Origin: Gordionus sp. m RMFG-2023
Lineage: Eukaryota > Nematomorpha > Gordioida > Chordodea > Parachordodidae
Direction: 5' to 3'
Assembly (NCBI RefSeq): GCF_954871325.1
Contig: NC_088779.1
Coordinates: forward strand, 12,588,846-12,652,845
Length of the DNA: 64,000 nucleotides
Shown here: in pieces, positions 11,480 through 25,060 of the stretch
Numbering within the stretch: the stretch's first letter is position 1
Layout: every line of letters begins with the position of its first letter
The notes under the pieces: generated by a model
The model's input: only the letters and a program-made list of their open reading frames with translations
What the model was told of the DNA's origin: nothing
The model's database searches: none
Made by a program: the position numbers and the translations under genes

Positions 11480-13961
11480 CAGTGGCCCTAACACTTTCTG
11501 AGGGATGGAAGCAGAATACCCCCCTGAAAAGTCCCCCTCCCTCACCTTCTAAAAAAATGGTCAATTATTTTTTACACCCATAAATTTTAAAAATAATTCT
11601 TATTGCAACAATCTTTAATATATACTTTGCGGAGTTTGGTGTATTTTTCAGCTGGGGTGAGAGGGACTATCGGTGCGACACGGGTGGTGGAAATGACGGG
11701 TGGTGTTGGTGCGCGGCCTTCTCGCCGTTTAGGAGTGGAAGTATGTGGAATATTATTTTTAAATTAATAATTTAAATAAATTGGGAAAAGAGAAAGCGAA
11801 AGAATTTATAATTATATTATTATTTATTGCAGAGACCTTCATGGGCCTTTATTTTTTGACCAAGCCTAGCCCAACCTCGTAGAAAAATTTTTTTTTAGGC
11901 CCAAGCCCGGTCCGGCCTATATCTAATGTTAAAAAAAAATCCTAAGCCCGGTCCAAGCCCATGATAAGTTTCAAAAAAATTTCCCAAATCCGGCCCAAGC
12001 CCATATCCAAAAGTTTAATTTTTTTATTTAATGAAAATAAACAATATTTAAATATATTTAGGCAATTATTTTGTTTATAATACTGAAATTTATTATTATA
12101 AGAAAAAAAGGTATTTCTTTAAATTATTAGCAACTAATTTAAATTTAATCATTTTAAACCAAAACCCAGCCCAAGCCCATTAAGAAAATTTTTTTTAAAT
12201 CTAGGCCCGGCCCAGGCCCGCTAGAAAATATAATATTAGACCCATACCAGGCCATTAAGTTGTTTAACTAAAAAAAATTTCAATGATAAAATTAGATTTG
12301 TCTCCTTCATAAAATCTTGTGCTTTTGAAAAAACATCCAAAAATTCAGTGTTATTATCTGTTAGGATTAAAAAATAATTTAAAACAATATAAAGTATACT
12401 TCTCAAATTAATCAGGCAATCTTTTGCCAATTAAATTTGATTTATTGAAAACCCTATATCCTTCGAAATGGTTTGAAATTTTGTACAAGCAAAACTTGTT
12501 ATCAACAATATTTTATTCAAAACTCAAAGTAATAAAATAAAATTTTTCTATTCTAAAGACTATAGCACTAGCCATAGTGGAAGTGGCAGTATCTTCAGAA
12601 TCCTTTAAATTTGTTAAAGCTGCCCTCAATGCATCATAAAGTAGAAAAAATTTACAATAGCTTTATAAGATGATAGCCAGCTTCTATCTAAACAAATAAG
12701 ATAATATTACCGAGTGGTATTCTTGATGCGCCGAAATCGTTGCGATTTTGTCCATATATCTTTTAACACCATTAAAATATATATAATCACGTCTAATATT
12801 CCTAAAACATTTCGTATTTATTGATTGACATAATTGAATAATGATTAAATTTAATCGATGACCAAATAAAAGCTGCCTTTGGCGCCTCCGCTTTAATCAA
12901 AGCATGCACTCCATTGATTCTTCCACTCATGTTTGAGACGCCATCATAGCTTTGCCCAACTAGGAATTCAAGAGGTAAATTCATGGAGCCAAGTTTGGAT
13001 ATTATATTCTTTTTAATATCGAGACCAGTTGAATTTCCTATACAATATAGGTCTATCAGTCAGTCTTTCAATAAACTTATGCGTCTCACTATTTTCATAT
13101 ATTACTATCAAAGCTATTTCTTCTGATTTCGAAACATCATATATGTGCCATCAACTATGATTGAAAAACACCAATTAAATTCATCTCATTTTGAATTTTT
13201 TTTATAACCATATTCATGGTTTCAATGAGATTGAGAATATTTATGTTATTATATGATGAAAGATTTGAATATAATTTCGTTTTTAATCCCTTATTTTGTT
13301 TTCTCCCAGTACAGGTTCAGAATCTGCAATGAGTTTAATAAGGCCCATCATATTGCCTTATTGTTGCATGTTCCCCCAGAATGCTTGGCTACGAGATAAA
13401 TAACCTAGACATCTTATTATTATTCTTATGATAGAACGGTTATCTACACATTCTTTCTGGAGTATTATAAATTGTAATATATAATTTTTATTGTGTAAAA
13501 GCCTTCCATAATCGGCCATCTTATGTGTCTGTGAAGATTCATGCACAATAATATCACTATTAAATTTCATGATCATTAAAAGAGTCAGATATTTTATTTT
13601 CTTCTAACACATTTTATTTTTTTTGGTTAATATTTTTGGGCATATTTTGAAATTGGAAAAATAATTTATGACAAGAAATCTCGGATAACAACCTAATTTA
13701 CTAAATATCGGCCAAAATTTCCGTCAATACTAATTAAATTAAATAATAATGGGGGGGGGGGGGTCTTATTATTACTTACATAACCCAGAAATCAATTGGT
13801 TATGGATGGATGTAGCAAAACAATAAAAAAATTAAATTTAAAATAAAAATTTTTTTAAAAAAGGTACCTCCACTCAAAATTTTTTTTTTATTAAAAAGTG
13901 CCCCCACTCAAATTTTTAGAAGCAGTTGCTTCGGACCCCCCTTCCGTTGTAGGGGCCACTG
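11480..13961 (-). mobile_element. Inner hAT transposon, ZMYM1-like family
   Basis: It begins CAGTGGCCCTAACA and ends GTAGGGGCCACTG, with an 8-bp target duplication GAAACGGT / GAAATGGT (one mismatch). It lies inside the C-terminal coding end of the outer hAT. Inside, on the minus strand, are transposase remnants (12430-13620). A GC-rich repeat copy (11830-12245) lies near its left end. A second copy of the family in the other orientation is at 18202-21602. Confidence 0.85.
12430..13620 (-). pseudogene. ZMYM1/hAT transposase remnants
   Basis: Several broken frames, read downward from 13620: a segment with SDIIVHESSQTHKMADYGRL, then IVDGTY and EEIALIVIYENSETHKFIER, then LPLEFLVGQSYDGVSNMSGR and INGVHALIKAEAPKAAF. 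The GQSYDGxxNMSGRxNGVQA block is diagnostic of the DUF4371 and ZMYM1-like hAT transposases. Stops and frame changes separate the parts, so it is dead. Confidence 0.75.
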
Positions 13962-15043
13962 GAAATGGTTGGCAGTTGATTCGACATTAACTATATTAAA
14001 AACACGCTCTGCATGGGCAGATGAGGGGATTACGGTATTATACTTAATAAACAACTCTTCTAACGCTGGCAATTTATTAAAAACATTTATTGTTTTGTCC
14101 TATGCTTCAAAAACACCTCCAATCTATCCTCTACTTCCTCTTCAAAAAAAGGGATATCTCGAAATTAACAGTTCTTGCATTATCATTTCCAGGGTTTTCA
14201 ATAACGCTATAAGTTTATTAGTTTTGTTCTGTGGAAGTTTTATCCATGGCCATTGATGCTTGAATATTGGTTGTATAATTGCTGAAATAACATATTTATT
14301 TTCATATATATGTTCTAATCTTTAAAAAAATATATGTAATTATTTTGATAGTGATAGGTATAATACCTTTTATTAATTCCATTTAATGCTGCGTCTATCA
14401 ATGGTTAACCATATTTTAGGCCACTAATTTTTTTAATTTTTAAATAACTATCTTTGTTGTTGGGTTCAAATAGTCCAGCATTTTTTCTTCAATGGTTTTA
14501 TTTAGTTATATTTAATAATATAAAATAATTAATATTGCAATTAAATGTCTTTTTAAATGGGAACTTGAAGATTTTGAAACAGATAATACTTTTTAAGCAC
14601 ATTTTACATTTGGTTAGTATTGAATTAGTTCCTTTAATATAGGATGTTACTTTAAAATATTTCTCATATTTAGGCCATGATAATGTTAGATGATGCTCAT
14701 GCAAATCTATTAAATTAAAATATAAACAATAATATTCAAATTAATAGACTATAATAATAATGGTGTGTTAAAAAAAATTGAAATGTGAAAAGGAAAAACA
14801 GTTGTTTATAAAATATAAGATTTTTTTCTTAATTTTTCAAATAAATAAAAATAAAAGGTGTTTTTAAAATTGAACGAACGCGTTCATCAAAAAAAAAGGA
14901 ACGCGTTCACGTTCAATGTTCGCCTAAAATAAAAGAAACGCCGTTCATCATTTTTTTCAAAAAAACGAACTTCGTTCATGAACGCGTTCAAAATAAACGG
15001 GTTCGTTTACAACACTAGTAATTGCCAATTTTTTAGTCACTAG

Positions 15044-15264
15044 TAGTGTTGTTAAATGGCTCGATTTGAGCTGATTTTTAAAACGGCTTACTCAATATTT
15101 TAGCTAGAAAAGTTTATGCAAGACTGAAAATTTTGGTCTTAGATAGCACAAAGGTTTATACATCTATTAGCGAAGTCTCGAGGCTTAGGCAATATTTTTC
15201 TGGCTAAAATATTGAGTTAGCCGTTTTTAAAAATCGGCTCAAATCGAGCCGTTTAACAACACTA
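15044..15264. mobile_element. hAT-type MITE, family A copy 2
   Basis: A 221-bp element runs from TAGTGTTGTTAAATGGCTCG to CGAGCCGTTTAACAACACTA, with a perfect 8-bp duplication GTCACTAG (15036-15043 and 15265-15272). It sits 26 bp from the end of the outer hAT that shares its TIR. Confidence 0.92.
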
Positions 15265-18201
15265 GTCACTAGTCCTAATAAATTTACGAAATTTTAGATG
15301 ATCATTAGTTACTTTAAGGTAAATTTAAAAAAAATTATAAAAATTAGTCTCCCAAGCCCTAGCTACTCGCCTTTTGCGATTCATTTTAATTTTGAATATT
15401 GCTTCTTAAGTTTCGACTAAGCTAGGTACGTTTTTTCTTTCTTTTGATCACAATATCTATCTCAAAAGCCATTTAGGACATGCACCTTTTACAGCAAATA
15501 AGTTTTAAACAGTGAAAAGTATTTCACAAGCAGTTAATATGTCCTGTTAATCACATTACCTGTATTAAAAAGTTATCAATCTAAATGACAAATGAATAAG
15601 TTTTATTAATAAACATTAATAATTATTCGTCGAGTATTCGAACTATTCCTTTCATTTCAACAAAATAATTTCTTATTCAGATTCGTGTTAAAATGAATAA
15701 TTTATTATTCATTGCTATTCAATTTGAGTAAAATTATTCGAAACGAATTGGGATACCACGTTAAATATTGGATTATGTCGGGGCTAATATTTGCCGTTTT
15801 AAAAAAATCGGATCAGGCAGATAAAAACCGATCTGTTTAATATGTTTACGATTATATTTATGATATAATATATTTTATTTTATATATAATTTACTAATAA
15901 TAAAGGAGTAAAGGGAAACAAAATTTAGTTTATTTATAAATTATTTTGTAAGAATGAATAATTAAAATTAAAATATAATTTTCTTTTCATGCTATCTGCA
16001 ATAAGAAAGATTTGAAAATATTTAAAGTCACATTCGGTCTAGATGTAGGCGCGAGCCTTGAAAATCCCCGTTATTCGGGTTACGCAGTGAGTGTGAATAA
16101 ATTTTGAATTAAAAACTAAAATTTCATAAAAAATCATGTGTGATTGTGCATGAATGGGAATTTTGCGCGATCACGAAAAATTTTTAAAAATATAATTGAA
16201 AATGAAACATTTTCTTTACACATTTTTTCCCACAATAAACATTTTGGAATTTTCAGAAATATAATCTGTGAAAAATTAGCAGATCGGCACAGCCATAACT
16301 TTTATGTGCTAAATTTTATTTTATCTATTTAATTTCACTTTGATTTATGTGCCCTCATTCTTAAGAGATATATGTTATATCAGGTTTAGAATTGTTAGGA
16401 TCTACTAGGTCCAATCCAAATTTTATGAAATTGCTTGCATTGTTTTTCCTTTAAAAAAATTAGCATCATGATCAAAATCCTCGTACCATTGATATTAATC
16501 GAATTTTGATCTTTTTATAAAAATATTTTTTTAATTAATATAAGATAAATTAAAAAATGAGAATTGAATATAAATCTTATTAATTAATAATAATAAATTA
16601 TATCCCTATAAATTTTTAAAATAACTTCATTGCAATCTAAATCCAATCAATAAAAAAATGTTTAGATAAAATAAATAATTTATTTAAATGAATCAGTATT
16701 TTATCTGTCTGTTATATAAAAGGATCAAGCGATTAAAATAAAAACCAACAAAACTTTCCTCTTAAAATAGTAAGATTTCCAATATTCCTTTCGACTTCTC
16801 CTTTTATATACGTCCTCATCTCAACCCAACCCTCCATACCCAATTATATATCAAAAACAACTATCCCCTTTCCAAGTTTTTATAGAGCGATATCCCATTC
16901 CATATATTATATATATAAATAATAAATGGGTGATAGATAGAACTCAAATAAATTTGAGCCTTCCCCACCCCCCCCCTCCATTCAAGGGTCATGACTTATA
17001 TTATCTGAGAAGTTTTGAAATTGCAAAAATACGCCCTTACCTCTTTCGAGTATTTCTTTCTAAAAAATCAGTTTTAATTAAATTAGGATATTTAATTTGA
17101 TATTCACCTATATCAATAATTGATTAAAAAACGATTGTTTCAATTATTAGATTGGTTTATAATCCAATGGAAATATTTTAATTAGCTACTTAATGTTTTT
17201 TTTGAATTACGCGGAAAACGAATATCTACAAAAATAAAACAAATTATAATTCCAAAATAAGTGAATACTTTTGAATCTGTTTCTTGTTATTAAAATATCT
17301 CTAAACAATAAAAATATCTTGAAATACTAACTATATTAAGAATGTAATCGAAGTCGGCTGTTAGTAATTTCATTGGCTGTGGTAGACGCCATTGAAAGAC
17401 ATTTCGTCAAAATAACCTTCAATATGGGATTTCTCTCTCTATGCTTATCTCTTTTATTGCATTTTATTGAATATTGAACGGTCAACTTAGCTTATAATTA
17501 ATATCATTGATTCAAATATTAATATATAACAACCATCTATGTATTTTTTAAACATCTTGATTGCGTTAATTTGTAGATATTTGTTTGCCAAATAAATAAT
17601 TTAAGAAAACAGGTAATCAGTTAATAAACAATATAAATTAATTAAAAGTCATTGTTCTTTTAAATTATTAAATATAAAAAATAATATTTTTGTATTTTTC
17701 GCCCTAATCATCAATCTTTGACTTAATAGAAAGTAGAAAAGTCCAAAGTTATATTTTTAAATTTTTTATATAAAGTTTTATGTCGCCGCCGCTTTTGCTT
17801 TATAAAAATTAAAAAGTATAGTAGATTCGCCATAAACAAGTAGTGGTGCTAAATATCTTCATTTTTAACAGGTTTCGTCTGAGCTAATTCTAAAAAGGCT
17901 ATTCAGAATTTTTGGGCAAAAATTATCATTTTAACCTAGATCAATTAAACTTAGAAAATATCTCAATTTTGAAAAAAAATATACTCTTGCTTAAAGGTAT
18001 AGCGATTTTTTTCTACTCATAGAATTTAACCGATTTAATAACACTGCAGGCAAGAGTCAAATTTTAGCAAAATCTTTTAAATTTTTAAATAGATAGGTTG
18101 TTAAAATGAATCAATTTATTTTGAAAGAGATAACAAATTGGGATATTTTTTTTTAGTTTCTTCCTTTCGCCAATAAACCATTTTTTTTATATATTCATAT
18201 T
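15265..18201. other. AT-rich intergenic DNA with repeat fragments
   Basis: 15770-16300 holds a decayed family B piece: CGGATCAGGCAGAT, AAGTCACATTCGGTC and GATCGGCACAGCC in the expected order. 17845-18045 looks like a worn family A MITE (GGTGCTAAA to TTTAATAACACTG). The remainder is AT-rich, with a poly-C run near 16966. No gene is seen. Confidence 0.4.
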
Positions 18202-21200
18202 CAGTGACCCCTACAACGGGGGGGGGGAATGGGGGGCCGAAGCAACTGCTTCTAAAAATTTGAGTGGGTTTTAAAAAAAAATTTTTTATAAATTTAATTC
18301 TATTATTGTTTTACTACATACATCCATAACCAAGTGATTTCTGGTTGATATCGGATTCGACCTTGTGATTCCGTTAATACATATTAAATTAAATCATAAA
18401 TGGGAGGGAAGGGGAGGGGGGTCTTATTATAACATTTTAATAAATTTTGGTTGATATTTATCAAATTAGGTAGCTATCCAAGATTTCTTGTCATAAAATT
18501 ATTTTAGAATATGCCCAAAAATATTAACCAAAAAAAATTACAAGTGCCTAATTAATAATTACACGTGGTATAATATAAGAGATATAAATGGACAGACCAC
18601 ATTAGAAAAAGACATGGTGGGCTTAATTTTAACTATATAAAGAATAACCATAGTAGCTTTTAAGAATATTTCTCAAAATTGGTCGAGTAATTTTTTCAGA
18701 GTTGTTAACATTCCTTTTTAAAAGTAGCTAGCTCCCGTTCCTACCTTCCCAACCTCATAGGATTTTCCATCCTATGTTTATCATTCTTTTCATACCCCCA
18801 ACGTTTGTATTTTTAAACTATTTTTAATATTATAAATTTACTAAAACAGAGGTGTCTTCTCTTAGAAGAAGTAAGAGTACCCCGATATTAGTAATTATAT
18901 CAATATTGTTAGGTTAAGAAAAATATAGATAAAATAATTATTACATCCCCAATTCCTTAATTCATATTTAACATTGGGTGCTCTCCTTCCTTTTATTCCC
19001 TTAAATTATTATTTTTCTCTTAATTTATATATATCCTATTATTTTTAACACAATTATTCTAATTTAAATTTCCAAATTTATTTTTACTCGAATCTCTGTA
19101 GGCCTTCATCCCTTTATGGTCCCAATCCCCCATTTTATTTCTAATTGAACTCATCTCCCTATTAATTCGTCCACTCTATTCCTTAGTTTATCAGCTAAAA
19201 TCTTCTAATCAAAATTTAAAGGAAGATAGAAGTTGTCTTATCTCAAACTCCTAAAGTTTGTATTTTTTAAACTACCTTTAATATTATAAATTATAATTAT
19301 AATAAACTTTCCTTTGATTAATAAACTTTATTCGGTAAAAAAAATTAAAACATGAACATGAACATTTATATACACTATTGAATTAAAAAATATATATTAA
19401 AAACAAAAAAATCAATATAAAAACATATAATTAAAAGAAGGGAAATTAAGAAGAAAAAAAATTAAAAAATACTATCAATTATAAGTATTTTTATAATCTT
19501 TAATAACTATATAGGAACTTCTTTATACATCATTTTTCGTTTAGAGGTATGTATATTTACCTTAATTTAGAGTAAAAAATTTAAGAATGATACTCGAATC
19601 TCTATAGGGGAAAAAGGGCAAACGTATACTCTACTTTTTTGTCGAGATCTGTTACCCCCCCCCTTTTTATTTTCTTATTCTGTTGCTGCCCAATAGATAT
19701 GTCTTCTAGGAAGAACATACCCTAAAAATGGCAGTAAAATAATGCCTGAGGATCAAACTATGTAATTTTTAACGAAGGACCCGTAAAATAACCCATGAAA
19801 GATATGTAAATAAATATAAAGGATGCACCTATGGAGTGAATATAAAATTATAACCCGAATAATAATCTCATATATGCAAAGTATATTAACATACCCCATT
19901 CTGTTGTGTGGTATCGTTATTTGTACCAGTTAATATTATTATAAAGTCATTCTATAGTAATACCCATCGGATCCCAAGTAGTTGAACCACCATTTATCAT
20001 TATAGGACAAATACTTAGTAAGTATATAATTAGCTTTAGTGCAATGATATTGCTTTAGTGTTAACTATTTTAAAATGGGTAGATGGGATAAAAACCCCCG
20101 TAAATGGGGTAATTACGAGAAGGGTTACTATCATTTTATAGTGTCTTTCCGCTACTAAATTTTTAAAAGGAGCTAGCTCCCGTTTTAGGTAATAAAGTGC
20201 CACTCCATAGCCGATCCTTTGACCATTTTGTTTGGAAAGTACACGAAACAAAATCATATTTTTTTTATCAAAAAAGTTTTATTTATAATAAATGATATAA
20301 CAAAATATTTATAATCTTTTATTAACTTTTAAAAGTAATAAATTTTCTATCCCCTAAAACCTGTTTAGCAATATTAAACAGGAGCACTAGAGGGAAGCCG
20401 GGTATTGTATTTTATAACAATATTTTTTAATTCGAAATTTATCATAAATAATAATTTTGATATCATTATTTAAAAAATATTTGTTCAATATATTATCTTC
20501 CTGATGATCAATTTCATGGAATCCAAAAAAATCTTCCAGATCATTGCAGGGTTCCCGTAAACTAGTAGCTATTTTTGCATCATGAATTTGTTTTCTTAAA
20601 AATTTAATTAATTTGTATATATAGTTCCATATTTTGTGCATTTTTTATCCATTCCCAATTTAATTTGAATGCAATATAGAAAATAGTTGCTATGATATTT
20701 TCATCATTATAAACACTTGAAAATCTGCAATAAAGTTACTTAAATAGATAATTTATTTTTTATTTCGATTTCTTTTTCTATGATATCTGGATCCATATCG
20801 AAAAATATTTTTTATCATGTGTCTATAAAATGAATATTAATATGACTTAAAAGATTTTCCAAGAAATTTTCAATATATAAAGAAAGAAAAACTTGATTTT
20901 TAATATGTTAACTTATTAGATGAAAAACAAATATGAAACTCGGCTCAACATTTAATATTGCATAAATTTAAATAAAATAAAATTCCATTTTTAATAAATT
21001 TTAATAAAAAAATAAATAGATAATATTTAAAAAATAATTTAATTTATACATTAAATTTAAAAAAGTACTCCAGTCCTAAAAGGAGCTAGATCCCGCTTCT
21101 TCTCCTGATTTTTAATTTTAGGTGTTTTGAAAAAGTAACAACTTTGAATTTTTTTATTAAATATTTATTTATACTTATCTTTCTGAGACTTAAGATTCAG

Positions 21201-21602
21201 ACTAAAAAAACTATTCGTTTTATCGTTTACTTTTAAATTTTTCTGCTTTCTTTCATTTAAAAATTTTATATAAATATTTATTAACCATTCCTACTATCGC
21301 GTACTGCCGAAAGGGTCATGAGTATCATTAATTAAACAAGACTTCGTATACCATGTTAACTAATTAAATAGAGGAAATTATAAATTATTTCGCTTTCTCT
21401 TCCCCTAATTTCTCTAAATTATTAATTAAATAATATTTTTAAAGTATATATTTTTTTACATTTTATTTATATTATATATTATAGATTGATGCAATAAAAA
21501 CTATTTTTAAAATTTATGGGTTTCAAAAAATAATTAAACATTTTCTCGAAGAAGGGGGGGGGGCATTCTGCTTCCATCGCTCATAAATTGTAAGGACCAT
21601 TG
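18202..21602 (+). mobile_element. Second copy of the inner hAT family, inverted orientation
   Basis: The left 340 bp (CAGTGACCCCTACAACGG) match the right end of the 11480-13961 element in reverse. The right end (GGCATTCTGCTTCCATCG to GGACCATTG) matches that element's left end in reverse. The interior does not show an obvious transposase and is heavily decayed. A motif GGAGCTAGCTCCC-like recurs at about 18725, 20171 and 21080. No clean target duplication is seen. Confidence 0.6.
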
Positions 21603-22973
21603 AATATTATTTAGGAATGTCGGCATGACCTCAAATAACCTCTTCCAAAATTTGCCCCTATATCCTATATATTCATGGCCTTAGATTGTAATATTTACCC
21701 CCTCATTATGCTCTAACAATAATTACAAAATCTTATAACCCGCAATTTATAGCTAAAAAACATTCTAATAACTCTTTCAGGCCTCGTGATTAATTAGTCT
21801 AGGAATAACAAATAGTCATTAGTTGCTGTTGCAATACACTAAACATTAATTTATTTAATAATACAACTAATATGTTTTTTAGTTATATTTAGAAACAAAT
21901 TATACAAGTTGTCATATAACATATATTAATATATTCCCATTCAATATACAGATTTAAATGAATTACAAATTGAATGATTTAACTCGTTTACATGACTTTT
22001 ACTTCATTATCTTAATATATCCAAATCAAATATTATTTTAATTATATATAGTGTATATACACTTCGATTTACTTCAGATATGTAATATAATATTTAAAAA
22101 TTTTGATATAATTAAAAAAATAGTTTTAGAAACCCTGCCCATCCATTAGTTACAGATAATAATAATCACATAGTTCTTCCTAACCGTATTCTAAATATTG
22201 GCCATAAGTGTATAGTGTATAACTTTTACTAGAGACGTCGCTAGCCTTAACAATTTCAAGATGCTCAACTAAAACTAATTAAAAATTTTGCGTCTAAAGA
22301 ATTGCAAGTGATAAAAGTTAATTAATTGACACATATGCCTAAATTAAAGGTTTTTAAAAACCACATTGACAAAAGGTCATGAAATGAATATAACTGTTAC
22401 CATTTTGGACAATTTTTTATAGAATGGACTAATAAGGAAAAATTTATAGACCCAACCAAATATACAATTCTTGAAGAATATAAGCCACCAATTCAAATCA
22501 TAAAACTATAAGGTGGTTAGAGCTTCCTCTTAGATGACGTGATGGAAACTAGATAAGTAATCGAGAAAATTTTTATGAGATATTATATTTTTAAAAAATT
22601 ATCTTCCATTTTTAATGATATATAAACGACTACACAGTTGACCATTATTGCTTATCTAAAATATGCAATCATATGCTCACAGCTGCTTTAGTAATAATCT
22701 TAAATTACATAGCCACATAATTAATAGATGTTGGTTAATTTGCAGTCACAGCCATGGCATTCCCGATGTTAACTCATATCAGAATTTATTATGTTAGGTA
22801 TATTGATAAAACAAAAACATTAAATATTTTTAGAAAAAATATGCAAATATATTGAAGCCTTGAGTTATTTACACGGCAAGGATGCCATATTAGAAATGAA
22901 ACATTTTGTAACGATAAAATAAGAACCAGATTGATATGATGAAAGCAATTAAGATTTTATATATTATTGGCGC
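21603..22973. other. AT-rich intergenic DNA with a family D repeat
   Basis: 22235-22440 matches a repeat also present at 31318-31810. Shared pieces are GACGTCGCTAGCC, GTGATAAAAGTTA, CACATTGACAAAAGGT and TGTTACCATTTTGGAC. Nothing else is recognised. Confidence 0.45.
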
Positions 22974-23319
22974 ATCACCTCAAGGGTTGCCATGTCTCCC
23001 CCCATCAGCGGGAGACTCCCACAATTTTTTAGTTTACACGCAGACATCTCTCTCCCGCAAAACTACCGCAATTGGTAATCTACCGCAATTTTTTAATTTC
23101 TCCCGCAATTTTTTCTTTTAGTATTTTAACGTTTTTAATATATAAATAATAATTTTGAGAGACATTAATTGATTATTTTTATATTTTTAAAATAAATTTT
23201 AAATATTTATTTGAAAAACATGTCTAGTTTGTAAATTTATTTCTATCATGTTTTATTTTTATCCAATAATAAATCAACATCATTTCATTCATATAAGTCA
23301 GTAAAGGGGAGTATATCAA

Positions 23320-24890
23320 CATCGATTGCAATACAAAAATATTCTCAAAAATAATAAATAATACAGATGCAACTACATTTGCGGAAATCGTATACATCTA
23401 TCATGTAGTTCAACATTCACAGAGCTATATCATCACAATCTGGGTCGAATCTTTTTCTCATGATATTTAACGATCACAATATAAGTGCAAACCTTACTTG
23501 TGGTAGAACAAAAATGAGCAAGCTGTCACAAGTGTTTAGTACCTGAATTCTAGAGGTCAATTCTAGACGATTTGAAAGATGGCCATCCATGGCAATTTTA
23601 ACAGATGCATCTAATAAGGGAAATATTAAAACATTTCCCTCGATCTTTCGCTATTTCAACAAGAATAAGAACATTTCAATAAAACTGTTAAAAAATTTTC
23701 CTTGGATAGTAAAAAATATAACAATGTAGCTAGCCATATAATGGTAAATATAGCTGATTCAGGGTTATCAATGATTTGCAAGTCAGCTTTCTGCGCTGAT
23801 AATGCCTCTGTAAATTTTGGCAAAAACCAAAGTTACCGAATTGAGGCAGCACAATATGAATTAATACCAATTGACTGTATATGCAAGAAGGCAATGAATG
23901 TACTATCTGTGAATTTCAAAATAATTGTGATGAAATGTTTTAACGAATTTAGTTCATCAAGTAAAAGAGTTAATGAATTAAAAGAGTTGGTGAAGTGATC
24001 TGACTTGGAATGGTGGGAGTTGTTGCGATATATACCTATCAGGGGGTTGTCATTAATACCTGCCATCGATAGAATTTTAAAATTTTACAAACCCTTAAAA
24101 AAATACTTCTTAAATAGATTTTAAAAGCTGTCCTAAACTTTTGAAAAATTTTTTCGAGTATGAAATGGCAGAAGCATATTTGGGATTAGTTTCACATGTA
24201 GGAAATCTACTTCATGCTGTTAATATTCAGTTGCAATCAGAATATTCTTTATTAAAGAAGATTCACAAAATCATGCTACAGCTATGTTCATCTCTACAGT
24301 TAAAAATTGATAATAAATTTTATGGCGCAATTGCTAAAAATATTATATTAAAATGTTTAAATAATACTCTAATTAATACATTTTTAAATGAAGCAGATAC
24401 TTTTATTAAGACAATTTTAGAATATTTACAATCAAAATTTGATTTTAATAACTCTATTTACAAATGTATAAATATTATGACCTTGGAACAGAAACCATCA
24501 ATTGATGGTTTTTATAATTTAATAAATATATTAAAAATACCGAAAGACATTGATGTCTTGTTTGAGGAAATAGTAAATCTCTCTATTTTTTATGATTTGC
24601 CAAAATACTTAAAGTTAGATGGTCTAAAAGCAGAGGAGAAATGAGTAGAATTTTTTCGTAATAACGATAAATCCCCATGATTGGAAAAAATATGCGAGTA
24701 TGTCTTCTCCTTACCTCATTCCAATGCCTCATCCAAGCGCATTTTTAGTCTGATGTGGACTGCCTGGAAAAAGGAGAGAAATCGGATTGCTTTAACAACA
24801 TTTGAGGCCGAGCTAATGGTGTTAAGGTTGGCAGGGAGTAAGGAAAATAAGACAAATTTTTTATTTAATAAATATATTTTAAAATGTTAA
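23320..24890 (+). pseudogene. hAT transposase, plus-strand copy
   Basis: Broken frames run in order. At 23702-24000 are SHIMVNIADSGLSMICKSAF and CADNASVNFGKN, where the family has a catalytic-domain CDNAxxN motif. At 24141-24644 is the helical insertion region. At 24681-24890 is the dimerisation end: ICEYVFSLPHSNASSKRIFS, then AWKKERNRIALTTFEAEL. This end matches the family's LPxSNAxxERVFS...RN.L...T.EA pattern. At least two stops or frame changes lie between the parts. A recognisable first part (BED finger) is not seen in 22982-23700. Confidence 0.75.
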
Positions 24891-24949
24891 TATATCTAAA
24901 ATGAACTATAATTTTATCCTTTTTATATATAAGTAAAACTATTAAATAA

Positions 24950-25060
24950 TTAAATGAAACTATTAAGTTAAGTTTAATGAAACTATTAAGTTAAGTTAAT
25001 ATAAATGGTGTTAAATGAAACTATTAAGTTAAGTTAAATGGTGTTAAATGAATGTAAGAT
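24950..25060. repeat. Short tandem repeats at centre of the hAT structure
   Basis: AATGAAACTATTAAGTTAAG occurs three times, with spacer variants containing AATGGTGTTA. The array lies between the two facing transposase copies. Confidence 0.75.

Larger units (their letters stand above)
11420..14704 (-). pseudogene. hAT transposase remnants of the outer element
   Basis: At 14704-14500 a start and BED-like zinc finger are seen (LSWPKYEKYFK, then KCKMC). Near 14080-13970 comes the C-terminal dimerisation segment, LPALEELFIKYNTVIPSSAH followed by AERVFNIVN. The inner hAT then interrupts. Beyond it, at about 11479-11425, the frame continues FILSDKNFEKQLFIKN, the usual last residues of hAT transposases. 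The middle (catalytic) part is missing and other stops are present. Confidence 0.7.
11189..15017 (-). mobile_element. Outer hAT transposon, interrupted by a second hAT
   Basis: Ends are TAGTGCTATAAAC and GTTTACAACACTA (inverted), with a perfect 8-bp target duplication GTAATTGC at 11181-11188 and 15018-15025. The TIR is that of MITE family A, so this is a coding relative of those MITEs. Both subterminal regions are packed with GAACGCGTTC-type palindromes. Without the 2.48-kb inner hAT it is only about 1.35 kb, so it has also lost most of its transposase gene. Remains of the gene lie on the minus strand at 14704-13970 and, past the insertion, 11479-11420. Confidence 0.88.
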
